A stretch of DNA of 64,000 nt from Sphingorhabdus sp. Alg239-R122 (GTDB lineage Bacteria; Pseudomonadota; Alphaproteobacteria; Sphingomonadales; Sphingomonadaceae). The stretch covers positions 272,850 through 336,849 of the forward strand of contig NZ_UNRC01000003.1 of assembly GCF_900537065.1 (NCBI RefSeq), given 5' to 3'. A program made the position numbers and the translations under genes. The notes below the pieces were generated by a model. It was given only the letters and a program-made list of their open reading frames with translations, was not told the origin of the DNA and did not search any database. This document shows, piece after piece, positions 27,886-36,858 of the stretch (position 1 is its first letter; the number at the start of each line of letters is the position of its first letter).

Positions 27886-27913
27886 TTGATGCAGTAAGCC
27901 TGTATGCCATAAT
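27886..27913 (+). promoter_or_regulatory. Putative promoter of the TIR-like gene
   Basis: TTGATG at 27886-27891 and CATAAT at 27908-27913, 16 bases apart. It sits 24 bases before the ATG and is more AT-rich than surrounding genes. Good match but unproven. Confidence 0.5.
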
Positions 27914-27937
27914 AATAGCCCGGCAGAGGAGATTGTA

Positions 27938-28567
27938 ATGGATGTATTCGTGAGTGTGGGTACAGGATTGAGCGCTAAGCAGGAAGAATTTGTGAGTCTT
28001 GTTGAAGCAAGGCTTAGAGCTGCAGGCTTAAACCCGCATACAATAGGTAGAAACACATTCAGTACTGAAGCGCCATTGAAAGCCGTATCAGAAGTGATGG
28101 ACAAATGCGCAGGAGCTGTTGTTCTTGCCCTTGAAAGGTATCATTTCCCCAACGGCGTCGAACGACCAGATTCCGACAGGGAGAAAGAGTTAAAAGCAAT
28201 AAGCTTTCCAACGGCTTGGAATCAGATAGAAGCCGCGATGGCATATAGCCGTAAACTACCGCTTCTGGTTTTGGTTGATGAGAAACTAAAATGTGAGGGG
28301 TTACTGGAAAAAGGCAATGATTGGTACGTCCATAGCCTTGATATTTCCGCGGAGTCGTTGAATTCAGCTGCCTTTTCTGGCCTTATGGGAAGTTGGCAAG
28401 AACGTCTGTCACTTCTGAATTTGGAAGAAGAAGGTGGCAAGATCCCTAATGACAATTTTGATCCCTCAACGATGACAACAGCAGAATTGGTAGGAGCACT
28501 GAAACCAGCCCATCTATGGGCCTTACTGGTTGCTGCAGCGACTGCATTGAGCGGGGCATTTTCATAG
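27938..28567 (+). CDS. Orphan TIR/nucleoside-2-deoxyribosyltransferase-like protein with C-terminal membrane helix
   Basis: 209 residues, not a known enzyme by name. The N-terminal [10 protein letters not shown] strand with a Gly turn, then [20 protein letters not shown] (58-65), and [25 protein letters not shown] (91-115) fit the TIR/NDT-like fold, where the Glu in [10 protein letters not shown] (E98) would be the catalytic residue. Residues 193-207 ([15 protein letters not shown]) are a hydrophobic helix, perhaps a membrane anchor. Base use is more AT-rich than rlmN and the GFA gene around it. GAGGAG lies before the ATG. NAD+ cleavage is a guess from fold similarity; no partner gene is adjacent. 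Confidence 0.6.
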   Translation: MDVFVSVGTGLSAKQEEFVSLVEARLRAAGLNPHTIGRNTFSTEAPLKAVSEVMDKCAGAVVLALERYHFPNGVERPDSDREKELKAISFPTAWNQIEAAMAYSRKLPLLVLVDEKLKCEGLLEKGNDWYVHSLDISAESLNSAAFSGLMGSWQERLSLLNLEEEGGKIPNDNFDPSTMTTAELVGALKPAHLWALLVAAATALSGAFS

Positions 28568-28614
28568 GGACAATGTTCGGCAGGTAACAGGTTACGGTAC
28601 ATAGGAGAACAAAC

Positions 28615-28995
28615 ATGCCAAAAGGATCATGCCTGTGCGGGGCCATTACCATCAAGGTGGAGGGCGAACTCGCGCCGCCCGATGCGTGTCATTGCTCGCA
28701 GTGCCGAAAGCAGTCGGGGCATGTCTGGGCCTCAACCGATGTTCCGGAAGAGCGGCTGACCATCACTGGGGCGGACAATATTACCTGGTATCAGGCGTCC
28801 GAAAAGGTGCGCCGCGGGTTTTGCAAAACCTGTGGTTCCTATCTTTTCTGGGACCCAATCCACCATCCACGCACCGCTGTAGCAATGGGCGCGTTTGATA
28901 CACCAAGTGGTACACAGCTGGAATCGCATATCTATGTCGCGGACAAGGGTGATTATTATGATATCGGCGATGGCCTGCCGCAAAACGCCCAGTAA
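28615..28995 (+). CDS. GFA family (glutathione-dependent formaldehyde-activating-like) zinc protein
   Basis: 126 residues with the zinc-site pattern of the GFA family: SCLCGAI (Cys6, Cys8), CHCSQCRKQSG (Cys25, Cys27, Cys30) and GFCKTCGSYLFWDP. Family members bind one or two zinc ions; the original activity, glutathione adduct formation, is not general. AGGAGA precedes the ATG. It follows the TIR-like gene by 47 bases but is GC-rich and looks independent. Confidence 0.88.
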   Translation: MPKGSCLCGAITIKVEGELAPPDACHCSQCRKQSGHVWASTDVPEERLTITGADNITWYQASEKVRRGFCKTCGSYLFWDPIHHPRTAVAMGAFDTPSGTQLESHIYVADKGDYYDIGDGLPQNAQ

Positions 28996-29027
28996 TATGC
29001 CAGTGTGAAAATACCTGTGTAAAGATA

Positions 29028-29522
29028 TCAGCGTGTTTTGGCGCATGCCAGCGCGGCGGCATCCATAGCGGTGGCTGCACCGCGAAGCCTATAGTCATCG
29101 CGCACCATACGGCCATCTGCGCCGCGGACCAGCACACGCATATTACCGCCTGAGCGCATTGCGGCGGTAATCGCGGCGTCCATGGCTTTGTCCGCCGCCC
29201 AGACATCGGCGCCGCCACCGGTCAGGGTGAAATGCTTGTTTCGGATGCGCAGGTCGATTTTCGCGCCTTGTGCCATGTTGCGGCTCAACCGGAAATGCAG
29301 TTGCCCGCGCACACCGCGTTTTGGCCAGTATCCTACCGACACATAGGGGGTATAGGCGGCTTTCCCGCGCGACAGCTGCGGCTCCGCAATGGCATAGCAG
29401 CGCGGTGCACCCGCATCGCGAAATGCGCCCCAGCTTTCGAATATTCCCAGATTATCTTTTGCAAGCGCGGGGGCGAAAGAAGCCAATATGGCGATAAATG
29501 CAAGGAGCAACCGTCTCTTCAT
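29028..29522 (-). CDS. Exported IalB-like protein
   Basis: 164 residues with a signal peptide (MKRRLLLAFIAILASFAPALA). The rest, FESWGAFRDAGAPRCYAIAEP, VGYWPKRGV, VWAADKAMDAAITAAMRSGGNMRVLVRG and YRLRGAATAMDAAALAC, follows the pattern of the invasion-associated locus B family. The role in free-living alphaproteobacteria is unknown. The first ATG overlaps the stop of the phosphatase gene by four bases, so the two are probably coupled. Confidence 0.65.
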   Translation of the reverse strand: MKRRLLLAFIAILASFAPALAKDNLGIFESWGAFRDAGAPRCYAIAEPQLSRGKAAYTPYVSVGYWPKRGVRGQLHFRLSRNMAQGAKIDLRIRNKHFTLTGGGADVWAADKAMDAAITAAMRSGGNMRVLVRGADGRMVRDDYRLRGAATAMDAAALACAKTR

Positions 29523-30169
29523 GCCCGCTGCCCGCCCTGGCCTTCGATAGTCACCCGCTCTGTGCCATTTTCAATGCACACGACCGACCCTTGGGTCAGG
29601 CTGCCTGCGATTGGTGCGCCATAATCGGGATTGCCTGGCAGGCCGCATAATATCCCGCGCAGCACACGGCTGGAAATACCGTGCATGATGACCAACCGGT
29701 CAGCGGCATTGTCCTCCAGCGACCCGAGCCAGCCTTTCAGGCGGTCTGCAATCTGCACGTAATTTTCGCCATCGGGAGCGGGGCGTAGCAACATGGTTTC
29801 GCGGTCTATAATATCGCCGTAATTTTCCGCGACATACGCGTAATATTTGCCGCCATAGCTGCCCATGCCAATCTCTTTCAGCCGGTCATCACCCCGCGCG
29901 CTGTGCCAGTCAAGTTCCAGATGTTCGGCAATAATTGCAAGTGTTTGCAGCGCGCGTCCGGCGCTGGAGACATGCAGTTCGATATCGGGTGTGGCGCCCA
30001 GATATGCCCGCAGCTCTTTGCCCATGGTATCGGCCTGCACAAAGCCTGCACGGGTCAGCGGCGTGTGTAGCGCATCACCCTGCAACCGCGCAGCAGCGTT
30101 GAAGACTGTTTCACCATGACGGGCAATAAAGAAGCGGCCTTTGACCGGATAGGGGGAAGGAGATGGCAT
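29519..30169 (-). CDS. Histidine phosphatase family protein (phosphoglycerate-mutase-like)
   Basis: 216 residues with FIARHGET (14-21), the phosphohistidine RHG motif, and a second catalytic His in VIMHGISSR. The Arg in RLQGDALHTPLTRAG also fits. It should be a phosphatase acting on a small phosphorylated metabolite or, less likely, a mutase. It overlaps the exported IalB-like gene downstream by four bases (ATGA). Substrate unknown. Confidence 0.85.
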   Translation of the reverse strand: MPSPSPYPVKGRFFIARHGETVFNAAARLQGDALHTPLTRAGFVQADTMGKELRAYLGATPDIELHVSSAGRALQTLAIIAEHLELDWHSARGDDRLKEIGMGSYGGKYYAYVAENYGDIIDRETMLLRPAPDGENYVQIADRLKGWLGSLEDNAADRLVIMHGISSRVLRGILCGLPGNPDYGAPIAGSLTQGSVVCIENGTERVTIEGQGGQRA

Positions 30170-30212
30170 GCTGCCATCTTTTGCGGCCTATGCACCAAAT
30201 TGCAACAGCGAT

Positions 30213-30288
30213 TGTGGATATAGACCTCTCTTCCTTGGCGGATAGAGGGTTTTGTTGCCACAGTTTCATGATAAAGGTTTTTTCCACA
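30213..30288. promoter_or_regulatory. Two DnaA-box-like sites upstream of dnaN
   Basis: TGTGGATAT at 30213-30221 (8 of 9 on the minus strand) and TTTTCCACA at 30280-30288 (8 of 9) flank the region between the phosphatase and dnaN. DnaA control of replication genes is common, but with single mismatches this is only suggestive. Confidence 0.4.
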
Positions 30289-30444
30289 ATTAACTCGCCA
30301 TATCGCGGCTACATGCTTGCCCCGAAAAGCAGAGTTGGTAAGGATGTCCATGCGGGATTCTCTTGATGGGAACGAGCCTGCACACCATATTCATTGTTCG
30401 GCGCATGAAATGGCCGGATGAAAGCTTAAGTCTAGGGGATTTCC

Positions 30445-31566
30445 ATGAAGGCGACAATTGAACGCGCGACACTGCTCAAGAGCCTGAGCCATGTGCAGTC
30501 GGTTGTGGAACGGCGCAACACCATTCCTATCCTGTCCAACGTCCTGATCGAAGCGGGTGAGGATGGCAGCCTGCGCTTTATGGCGACTGACCTTGACCTG
30601 CAGATTGTCGAAACGATGAGCGCATCGGCGGTGGAAACCGCAGGTTCTATTACCGTGTCAGCGCATACATTGTTTGAAATTGCCCGCAAGCTGCCCGAAG
30701 GCAGCGAAGTGCTGCTTGATGCGGCGGATGGCAAGATGCTGGTAAAAGCGGGCCGCAGCCGCTTCAGTCTGCCGACCCTGCCGCGCGACGATTTTCCGAT
30801 GATTGCCGAAGGCGACTTGCCGACCAGTTTTGAACTGCCGGCGGCGGAGCTTGTCAACCTGATCGAAAAAACGCGTTTTGCGATTTCGACCGAGGAAACG
30901 CGTTACTATCTCAATGGCATTTTCCTGCACGTCGCCGATGATGACGATCGTGCAGTGCTGAAAGCCGCCGCGACCGACGGCCATCGTCTGGCGCGCGTAA
31001 CGCTGGACCGACCCGATGGCGCCGACGGCATGCCCGATGTGATCGTGCCGCGCAAATGCGTGGCGGAACTGCACAAGTTGCTGGGTGAGCGGGGCGACAA
31101 GAACGTCCTGATTGACCTATCGGCGAGCAAGATCCGCTTCACCATGGGCAGCGCGATCCTGACATCGAAGCTGATCGACGGGACATTCCCCGATTACAGC
31201 CGCGTTATTCCGACCGGCAATGACAAGCTGCTCAAGATTGATCCCAAGGCGCTGCAGGCCTCGGTTGACCGTGTCGCCACGATTGCGTCGGAAAAAACCC
31301 GCGCGGTTAAAATGGCGCTGGATACCGACAAGATTACATTGTCCGTCACCTCTCCTGAAAATGGCACGGCAGCAGAAGAAGTGTCAGGCGATTACAAGAG
31401 TGACGGTTTTGAAATCGGTTTCAACGCCCGCTACCTGCTTGATATCCTGGCCGAAGTCGCAAGCGACAGCGTGGAGCTTCATCTAGCCGATGCCAGCGCA
31501 CCCACGTTGATCCGCGAAAATGAAAAGTCCGAAGCGCTGTATGTGCTAATGCCTATGCGGGTATAA
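30445..31566 (+). CDS. dnaN: DNA polymerase III beta subunit (sliding clamp)
   Basis: 373 residues, standard clamp length. Starts MKATIERATLLKSLSHVQSVVERRNTIPILSNVLIEA and ends ALYVLMPMRV, the conserved C-terminal motif. The three clamp domains can be followed, with IEKTRFAISTEETRYYLNG starting the middle one. It forms the ring that tethers DNA polymerase III. It is not next to dnaA, recF or gyrB as in many bacteria, but alone, as in many alphaproteobacteria. AGGGGATTTCC is the ribosome site. Confidence 0.97.
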   Translation: MKATIERATLLKSLSHVQSVVERRNTIPILSNVLIEAGEDGSLRFMATDLDLQIVETMSASAVETAGSITVSAHTLFEIARKLPEGSEVLLDAADGKMLVKAGRSRFSLPTLPRDDFPMIAEGDLPTSFELPAAELVNLIEKTRFAISTEETRYYLNGIFLHVADDDDRAVLKAAATDGHRLARVTLDRPDGADGMPDVIVPRKCVAELHKLLGERGDKNVLIDLSASKIRFTMGSAILTSKLIDGTFPDYSRVIPTGNDKLLKIDPKALQASVDRVATIASEKTRAVKMALDTDKITLSVTSPENGTAAEEVSGDYKSDGFEIGFNARYLLDILAEVASDSVELHLADASAPTLIRENEKSEALYVLMPMRV

Positions 31567-31573
31567 AAAGGGC

Positions 31574-31596
31574 ACCTCTCCTGTGGGAGAGGTTTA
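31574..31596 (+). terminator. Weak terminator after dnaN
   Basis: ACCTCTCC, loop TGTG, GGAGAGGT then TTT. Eight exact base pairs eight bases after the stop, but the T run is short. Confidence 0.5.
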
Positions 31597-31598
31597 CA

Positions 31599-33341
31599 TC
31601 ACTCCGCCGCCTCTTTCGCTGCCACGCTCTGCGGACCACGGATCAGGCCGCCGGGGCGGGCCTTGGTGACTTCACCGCTGCAGAATGTCACTACGCCTGA
31701 CTTTACCGTCACGTCATAGCCGCTCGCTTTTTGCAGGAAGCGCTTGCCGCCCGCGGGCAGGTCGAATGCCAGATAGGGCTTTTCAAGGCGCAGGTTCGCA
31801 TAATCAATCACGTTTATATCGGCGAGATAACCGGGCCTCAAAAGGCCCCGGTCATTCAGGCCATATAGCCGCGCGGTGTCGTGGCATTGGCGCTTTATAG
31901 CCAGTGGCATATCTACCGTCCCGCGGTCGCGGTCGCGTGTCCAGTGGCTAAGCAGGAATGTTGGCGCCGCGGCGTCACAGATCGTGCCGCAATGCGCGCC
32001 GCCATCGGACAGCGAAACGACAATATCCTCCCGTTCCAGCAGGTCACGGGTGAAATCGAGATTGCCGTCCATGTAGTTCAGGATCGGCAGGTAGATAAGG
32101 CCATCACCATTATCTGACATCAGCTGGTCATAGGCATATGCCTGCGGGTCTTTCCCCGCGCCTTGTGCAAAGCCGAAAACGCTTTCCTCGCGGGTGGGTT
32201 CATAGGAAAAGTCTTCACCGAGCGGGAACTGCATCGCCCATGCCGCGGTCACCAGCATGAAAAATGCCGCCATATCGGGGGAGGGCGGCGGCAGGTTCTC
32301 TTCGGCCAGCAGGATCGCCTTGAATGCCGGATCGGAAAGTTTCGCGTACTGCTCTTTCCAGGGCAGGTTTTCGATTTCCTGCCAGCTCGGTTTCATCATG
32401 AAGGGATGCACGGTGCCGCGCCAGTTCATGATAACGCCAATGCCGCGCAGTCCAATCTGCGCCACAATATTCGCGCCATCATCATTGGCGGCTTTGGTCG
32501 AGGCCATCTGGTCCTGCCACGACATCTGCTTGACTGGCGATTGCAGCATCGAAAAGCTTACCGGCAGCCCGGTTTCCTTGCTGAGGCGCCCCATCCAGCC
32601 AAATTCATCCCATTCGGGCAGCAGGTCGGATGTGAGCTCGAACACGCCATATCCCACGCGGCCCATCGCGCGGCCAAGGCCCACCAGTTCGGGCTCAGTT
32701 GCGGTGGTGCCGGGGACCAGCTCACCATCAATTGATTTGTGCAGCACGGTGCGCGATGTCGAAAAGCCGAGCGCGCCCGCGCGCAGGCCCTCCTCAACAA
32801 TATCCGACATGGCGGCGATATCGTCCTCGGTGGGCTCTTCATTGTCCGCGCCGCGCTGCCCCATCACATAGGCACGCACCGCGCCGTGCGGGACATGGGT
32901 GGCGATATCGATGGTGCGCGGCATAGCTTCCAGCGCGTCCATATAATCGGGGAAACTCTCCCAGTTCCAGCTCATCCCTTCGGACAGGGCGGCGCCTGGA
33001 ATATCCTCCACCCCTTCCATCAGGCCGATCAGCCAGTCATGTTTGTCGGGCTTTGCAGGCGCGAAACCGACGCCGCAATTGCCCATCACCACCGTTGTCA
33101 CGCCGTGCCAGCTTGACGGAGCCATTTCATCGTCCCAGGTCGCCTGGCCATCATAATGGGTGTGCACATCGACAAAGCCCGGCGTGACAATGCGCCCCGC
33201 CGCGTCAATCACCTCGTGCGCCTCACCCAGATCGCTGCCGATCCGGGAGATCAGGTCGCCGTCAATCGCGATATCCGCCTTGTACGGCGCACCCCCGCTG
33301 CCATCGACAATCGTCCCGCCGGTAATGATAAGGTCGTGCAT
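31599..33341 (-). CDS. N-acyl-D-amino-acid deacylase family amidohydrolase
   Basis: 580 residues. The metal-site phrase [16 protein letters not shown] (55-70) and [10 protein letters not shown] are typical of D-aminoacylases. [11 protein letters not shown] carries a further metal/acid region. It removes acyl groups from N-acyl-D-amino acids, or does a related hydrolysis. GGAGA precedes the ATG at 33341, which starts MHDLIITGG, the usual N-terminus; a longer frame to 33428 is unlikely. It converges with dnaN. Confidence 0.9.
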   Translation of the reverse strand: MHDLIITGGTIVDGSGGAPYKADIAIDGDLISRIGSDLGEAHEVIDAAGRIVTPGFVDVHTHYDGQATWDDEMAPSSWHGVTTVVMGNCGVGFAPAKPDKHDWLIGLMEGVEDIPGAALSEGMSWNWESFPDYMDALEAMPRTIDIATHVPHGAVRAYVMGQRGADNEEPTEDDIAAMSDIVEEGLRAGALGFSTSRTVLHKSIDGELVPGTTATEPELVGLGRAMGRVGYGVFELTSDLLPEWDEFGWMGRLSKETGLPVSFSMLQSPVKQMSWQDQMASTKAANDDGANIVAQIGLRGIGVIMNWRGTVHPFMMKPSWQEIENLPWKEQYAKLSDPAFKAILLAEENLPPPSPDMAAFFMLVTAAWAMQFPLGEDFSYEPTREESVFGFAQGAGKDPQAYAYDQLMSDNGDGLIYLPILNYMDGNLDFTRDLLEREDIVVSLSDGGAHCGTICDAAAPTFLLSHWTRDRDRGTVDMPLAIKRQCHDTARLYGLNDRGLLRPGYLADINVIDYANLRLEKPYLAFDLPAGGKRFLQKASGYDVTVKSGVVTFCSGEVTKARPGGLIRGPQSVAAKEAAE

Positions 33342-33424
33342 CGTGTGTCTCCGGATTTTTTGTTTGGATGGACTATAGCGGCAAGCAGCAGTGTTGTCGA
33401 AATACCGTTTGGGCAGGCTTTTAA

Positions 33425-35449
33425 TCAATCCGGCAATGCATAGGCAATGATATGGTCGCCTTGCTTTGTCCCTGATGAACTATGCCCACCTGCGGCTATT
33501 ACAACATATTGCTTCCCGCCATATTCATATGTCATCGGCGTGGCCTGTCCGCCTGCTGGCAGGCGTCCTTTCCATAGCTCCGCGCCGGTTTCGACATCAA
33601 AGGCACGCAGGTAGTTGTCCATTGCCGCACCGATAAAGACAAGCCCCGAGCCGGTAATGACCGGGCCGCCGAAATTGGGTGTACCAAGCGGCAGAGCCAG
33701 GCCGCCTGGTGCGAGATCCTGTGTCGTGCCGATCGTTTTGCGCCAGACTATCTCACCGCTCGACAGGTCCACACCGGCAATCACGCCCCATGGCGGGGGT
33801 ACACATGGCAGGCCAAGCGGTGAAAGAAGCGGCCCCCTCTGCATGGTGTAGGGGGCGTCCTCCATGGGTGCGAATTCCGCGCCATCGGTGATGGAATCTG
33901 CTTGATTCTCCATGCCAGTCTGCTTTGTCAGCCTCACAAAACTGGCAATGTTGCTCATGTTAACAACCAGCAGGTTGCGTGTGGGGTCATACGCTGTGCT
34001 GCCCCAGTTTGCGCCGCCGCCCGTGAATGGATAGGCAAGTGTGCCCTGCTCGGAAGGTGGTGTGAATAGCCCTTCCTTGCGAAGCGCCCTGATCTGGCCT
34101 GCACAAGCCATTTTATCCCACAGGGTGATCCCGAACGCATCGGCCGGGTCCAGACGGCTCGGAACGACAGGCGGTGTGTTCACCGGAAATGGCTGTGTGG
34201 GGGAAAGTGTTTCGCCTTCAGCGCCGCCCTGTGGAACCGGGCGTTCCTCAATCGGCAGGAAAGGCTTGCCTGTATCGCGGTCCAGCACAAAAACCAGCCC
34301 GGTTTTTGTCACCTGTGCGACGACATCATGCGCCTTGCTATCGCGCCAGACTTCAAACAGGCCGGGTTGGGCAGGCAGGTCATAATCCCACAGATCGTGA
34401 TGGACTGTCTGGAAATGCCAGGCGACTTCCCCCGTTTCCCCGTTCAGGGCAACCACGGAATTGGCATAGAGATTGTCTCCTACCCGGTCGCCGCCATAGT
34501 AATCGGGACTCGCGCTGGATGTGGGAAGGAAGACGAGGCCGCGTTCTTCATCCACAGCGATGGTGGACCAGACATTGGCATGTCCCGCTTCATCGGCAGA
34601 ATTCCCGGCCCAGGATGCCCGTGCGGGATCATCCACATCGCGGGGTATGGGATCAAAGGTCCATTTCAGCCTTCCGGTCCTGATGTCAAAGGCATGGACA
34701 GTGCCGAGCGGCGCCCGGGTACGCAGGTTGTCACCTATTGCGGAACCGGTCACGACCGTGTCGCCGATAATTGCGGGTGCCGATGTGATCTGGAATTCGC
34801 CGGGCCAGCGAAGCGGGACGCTGGATTTTATGTGTACTTCACCTTCTTCGCCAAAACCGGTGCATTTCCGGCCCGTTTTGGCGTCAAGGGCAATAAGCCG
34901 CGAGTCCACCGTTCCCATCAATATGCGCGTCGAACATGGGGTCGCCGCAGCCTGCTTGCTATCCTTCCAGTAAGAAACACCGCGGCAGGTAAACTGGTTT
35001 GCGGGCTTGCCGTCTGTGGGTACGGCAGCATCATAGCGCCATTTTTCCGCCCCTGTTGCCGGATCAAGCGCTATGACTTCATGGAACTGGGTACAGAAAA
35101 CCAGACTGTCTTCAACAAGGATCGGCGTGGTTTCAAATGCGGCCCGACGGAGCGCGGCTTCGCTGCGCCCTTCAAGGGCCCCTGTCTGGAATGACCATGC
35201 CACTTCCAGGTCCTGGACATTATCAGGCGTAATATCCGCTGCCCTGGAATAGCGGTTGCCAAACCCGTCTCCGCCATATGCATCCCATCCATTGCCCAGA
35301 TGATCCGGTGCGGCACGTACGGTTTCTGCCGTGCCGTCAATATCCAGGTCATCAGCCAGACCCAGAACAGACCATATCGCCGACCCGCCCAGGAAACTGA
35401 TGGCGATGAACAGGCACAAAAGCAATAATATGAGACGGCGGCGTGTCAC
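33425..35449 (-). CDS. PQQ-dependent dehydrogenase, membrane-anchored
   Basis: 674 residues: a single N-terminal membrane helix (about 5-30), then an eight-bladed propeller with GNRYSRAADITPDNVQDLEVAWSFQTG, TTPILVEDSLVFC and GLVFVLDRDTGKPFLPIEERP. It is shorter than the 5-helix glucose dehydrogenase but close in the catalytic part, with a HDLWDYDLPAQP region for the active site. Likely oxidises a sugar, quinate/shikimate or alcohol in the periplasm, using PQQ and feeding quinone. No pqq synthesis genes are in the window. Its start overlaps the end of the reductase gene by four bases. Confidence 0.88.
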   Translation of the reverse strand: MTRRRLILLLLCLFIAISFLGGSAIWSVLGLADDLDIDGTAETVRAAPDHLGNGWDAYGGDGFGNRYSRAADITPDNVQDLEVAWSFQTGALEGRSEAALRRAAFETTPILVEDSLVFCTQFHEVIALDPATGAEKWRYDAAVPTDGKPANQFTCRGVSYWKDSKQAAATPCSTRILMGTVDSRLIALDAKTGRKCTGFGEEGEVHIKSSVPLRWPGEFQITSAPAIIGDTVVTGSAIGDNLRTRAPLGTVHAFDIRTGRLKWTFDPIPRDVDDPARASWAGNSADEAGHANVWSTIAVDEERGLVFLPTSSASPDYYGGDRVGDNLYANSVVALNGETGEVAWHFQTVHHDLWDYDLPAQPGLFEVWRDSKAHDVVAQVTKTGLVFVLDRDTGKPFLPIEERPVPQGGAEGETLSPTQPFPVNTPPVVPSRLDPADAFGITLWDKMACAGQIRALRKEGLFTPPSEQGTLAYPFTGGGANWGSTAYDPTRNLLVVNMSNIASFVRLTKQTGMENQADSITDGAEFAPMEDAPYTMQRGPLLSPLGLPCVPPPWGVIAGVDLSSGEIVWRKTIGTTQDLAPGGLALPLGTPNFGGPVITGSGLVFIGAAMDNYLRAFDVETGAELWKGRLPAGGQATPMTYEYGGKQYVVIAAGGHSSSGTKQGDHIIAYALPD

Positions 35450-36759
35450 ATCACCCCCCGTGCCTTGATCATATCCTCGACATCGACGAATTTTTCGCGC
35501 GGGGCGCCGTCGCGGGCGCGTCCGATTTCCGCCTGTTCGATATTTTTCCAGTCGCGGAAGGTGACGAGGTCAGTGCCGCGGGATTTTAACAACGCGTCGA
35601 GGCCTTCGCGGCCCTGTTTGCCTGCACCATTGCCGATATCTTCGGCGATCATGTCGGCGATTGCATAGCCGTCGGGCCGGTTAGTGCCAATTGTACCCGT
35701 CGGCCCACGCCTCGCCCAACCGACGCAGTAGAGGCCGGGCATGATGCGGCCCTCATCGCTCGCAAATCGGCCGCGGCCATGTTCATAGGGAACGCCCTCG
35801 ATTGGCGGAGTGCGATAGCCGATACAGCTGATCAGCATGTCGCAGGGGATGGTGGTGCGATTGCCGGTACCGTTTGAGCGCATATCGGTATCGAGCTCGG
35901 TTTCTTCGACCACCACTGCTTCGACCTTGCCGTCCCCCTGTATCTCCACCGGCATGGCGAAGAAATCAAAGTCGATCTCGACGCTTTTGTCGGCGCGGTA
36001 TTCTTCGGGGATTGCAGCATAAGCACGCAAATGTGTGACCGACTTGCGCATGCCGGGTTCGAGCATGGCATCATCGCCTTCATCGGGCATGTCATCGGGG
36101 TTGATGCGCGGGCAGGCACGTGTCAGCTTGCCCAGTTCGCCCAGTTCCTTGGGTGTCATCGCGATCTGATGAGGCCCGCGCCGGCCGAGCAGGGTGATTT
36201 TCTCGACATTGCTGGCTTTGAGTGCCTCAAGTGCGTGGCCGACAATATCACTGCCCGCAAATTCGGTTTCGGTCTTGGCCAGGATGCGCGCGACATCAAG
36301 CGCGACATTGCCATTGCCGACTACCACCACGTTTTTCCCGTCGAGTGGCGGATTGAGTTCTGTAAAATCAGGATGGCCGTTATACCAGCCGACGAACGCG
36401 GCGCTGCCGATCACGCCGTCAAGCTCGCTGCCTGGTATTTCCAGCGTGCGGTCATTGGGCGCACCGGTGGCGAGGATAACCGCATCATAGAGTTCCTGTA
36501 GCTCAGCGATAGAGATATCATCGCCGACGCTGACATTGCCGACAAAGCGGACATTGTCGGTCAGCGCGACTTTCTCATAACGTCGCGACACGTTTTTAAT
36601 CGATTGATGGTCAGGGGCGACGCCAAAGCGGATCAGGCCGTAAGGGACGGGCAGGCGGTCAATAATGTCGATATGCACATCATCGCCAAAGGCTTTCTGT
36701 GCCGCTTCGGCGGTATAATAACCCGCCGGGCCCGACCCGATAATCGCCAGATGCCGCAT
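35446..36759 (-). CDS. Ferredoxin--NADP+ reductase (adrenodoxin-reductase/FprA type)
   Basis: 437 residues. An N-terminal FAD Rossmann motif (HLAIIGSGPAGYYTAE), DRLPVPYGLIRFGVAPDHQSIKN, and the NADP Rossmann VVVVGNGNVALDVARIL followed by LLGRRGPHQIAMTPKEL are as in FprA/adrenodoxin reductase. It moves electrons between NADPH and ferredoxin in the cytoplasm. GGGGAGAG precedes the ATG at 36759; 36777 is an alternative. It overlaps the PQQ dehydrogenase gene by four bases (the reductase comes first), an unusual couple. Confidence 0.9.
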   Translation of the reverse strand: MRHLAIIGSGPAGYYTAEAAQKAFGDDVHIDIIDRLPVPYGLIRFGVAPDHQSIKNVSRRYEKVALTDNVRFVGNVSVGDDISIAELQELYDAVILATGAPNDRTLEIPGSELDGVIGSAAFVGWYNGHPDFTELNPPLDGKNVVVVGNGNVALDVARILAKTETEFAGSDIVGHALEALKASNVEKITLLGRRGPHQIAMTPKELGELGKLTRACPRINPDDMPDEGDDAMLEPGMRKSVTHLRAYAAIPEEYRADKSVEIDFDFFAMPVEIQGDGKVEAVVVEETELDTDMRSNGTGNRTTIPCDMLISCIGYRTPPIEGVPYEHGRGRFASDEGRIMPGLYCVGWARRGPTGTIGTNRPDGYAIADMIAEDIGNGAGKQGREGLDALLKSRGTDLVTFRDWKNIEQAEIGRARDGAPREKFVDVEDMIKARGVM

Positions 36760-36858
36760 ACACGCTCTCCCCGTCATGTTTTCGGAAGGAATGCTAGCGG
36801 CTATTTTGAAAAAGGAAAGGGGGCCTGTGGATTACGCGCGCGCGGGCTATGATACGGT

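Noticed and set aside
27811..28104. N-terminal extension of rlmN
   Set aside because: It runs antisense to the TIR-like gene, has no family sequence, and the RlmN N-terminus begins at 27810.
34328..35194. Plus-strand frame of 288 codons opposite the PQQ dehydrogenase
   Set aside because: Antisense of a clear propeller protein; no ribosome site or family match.
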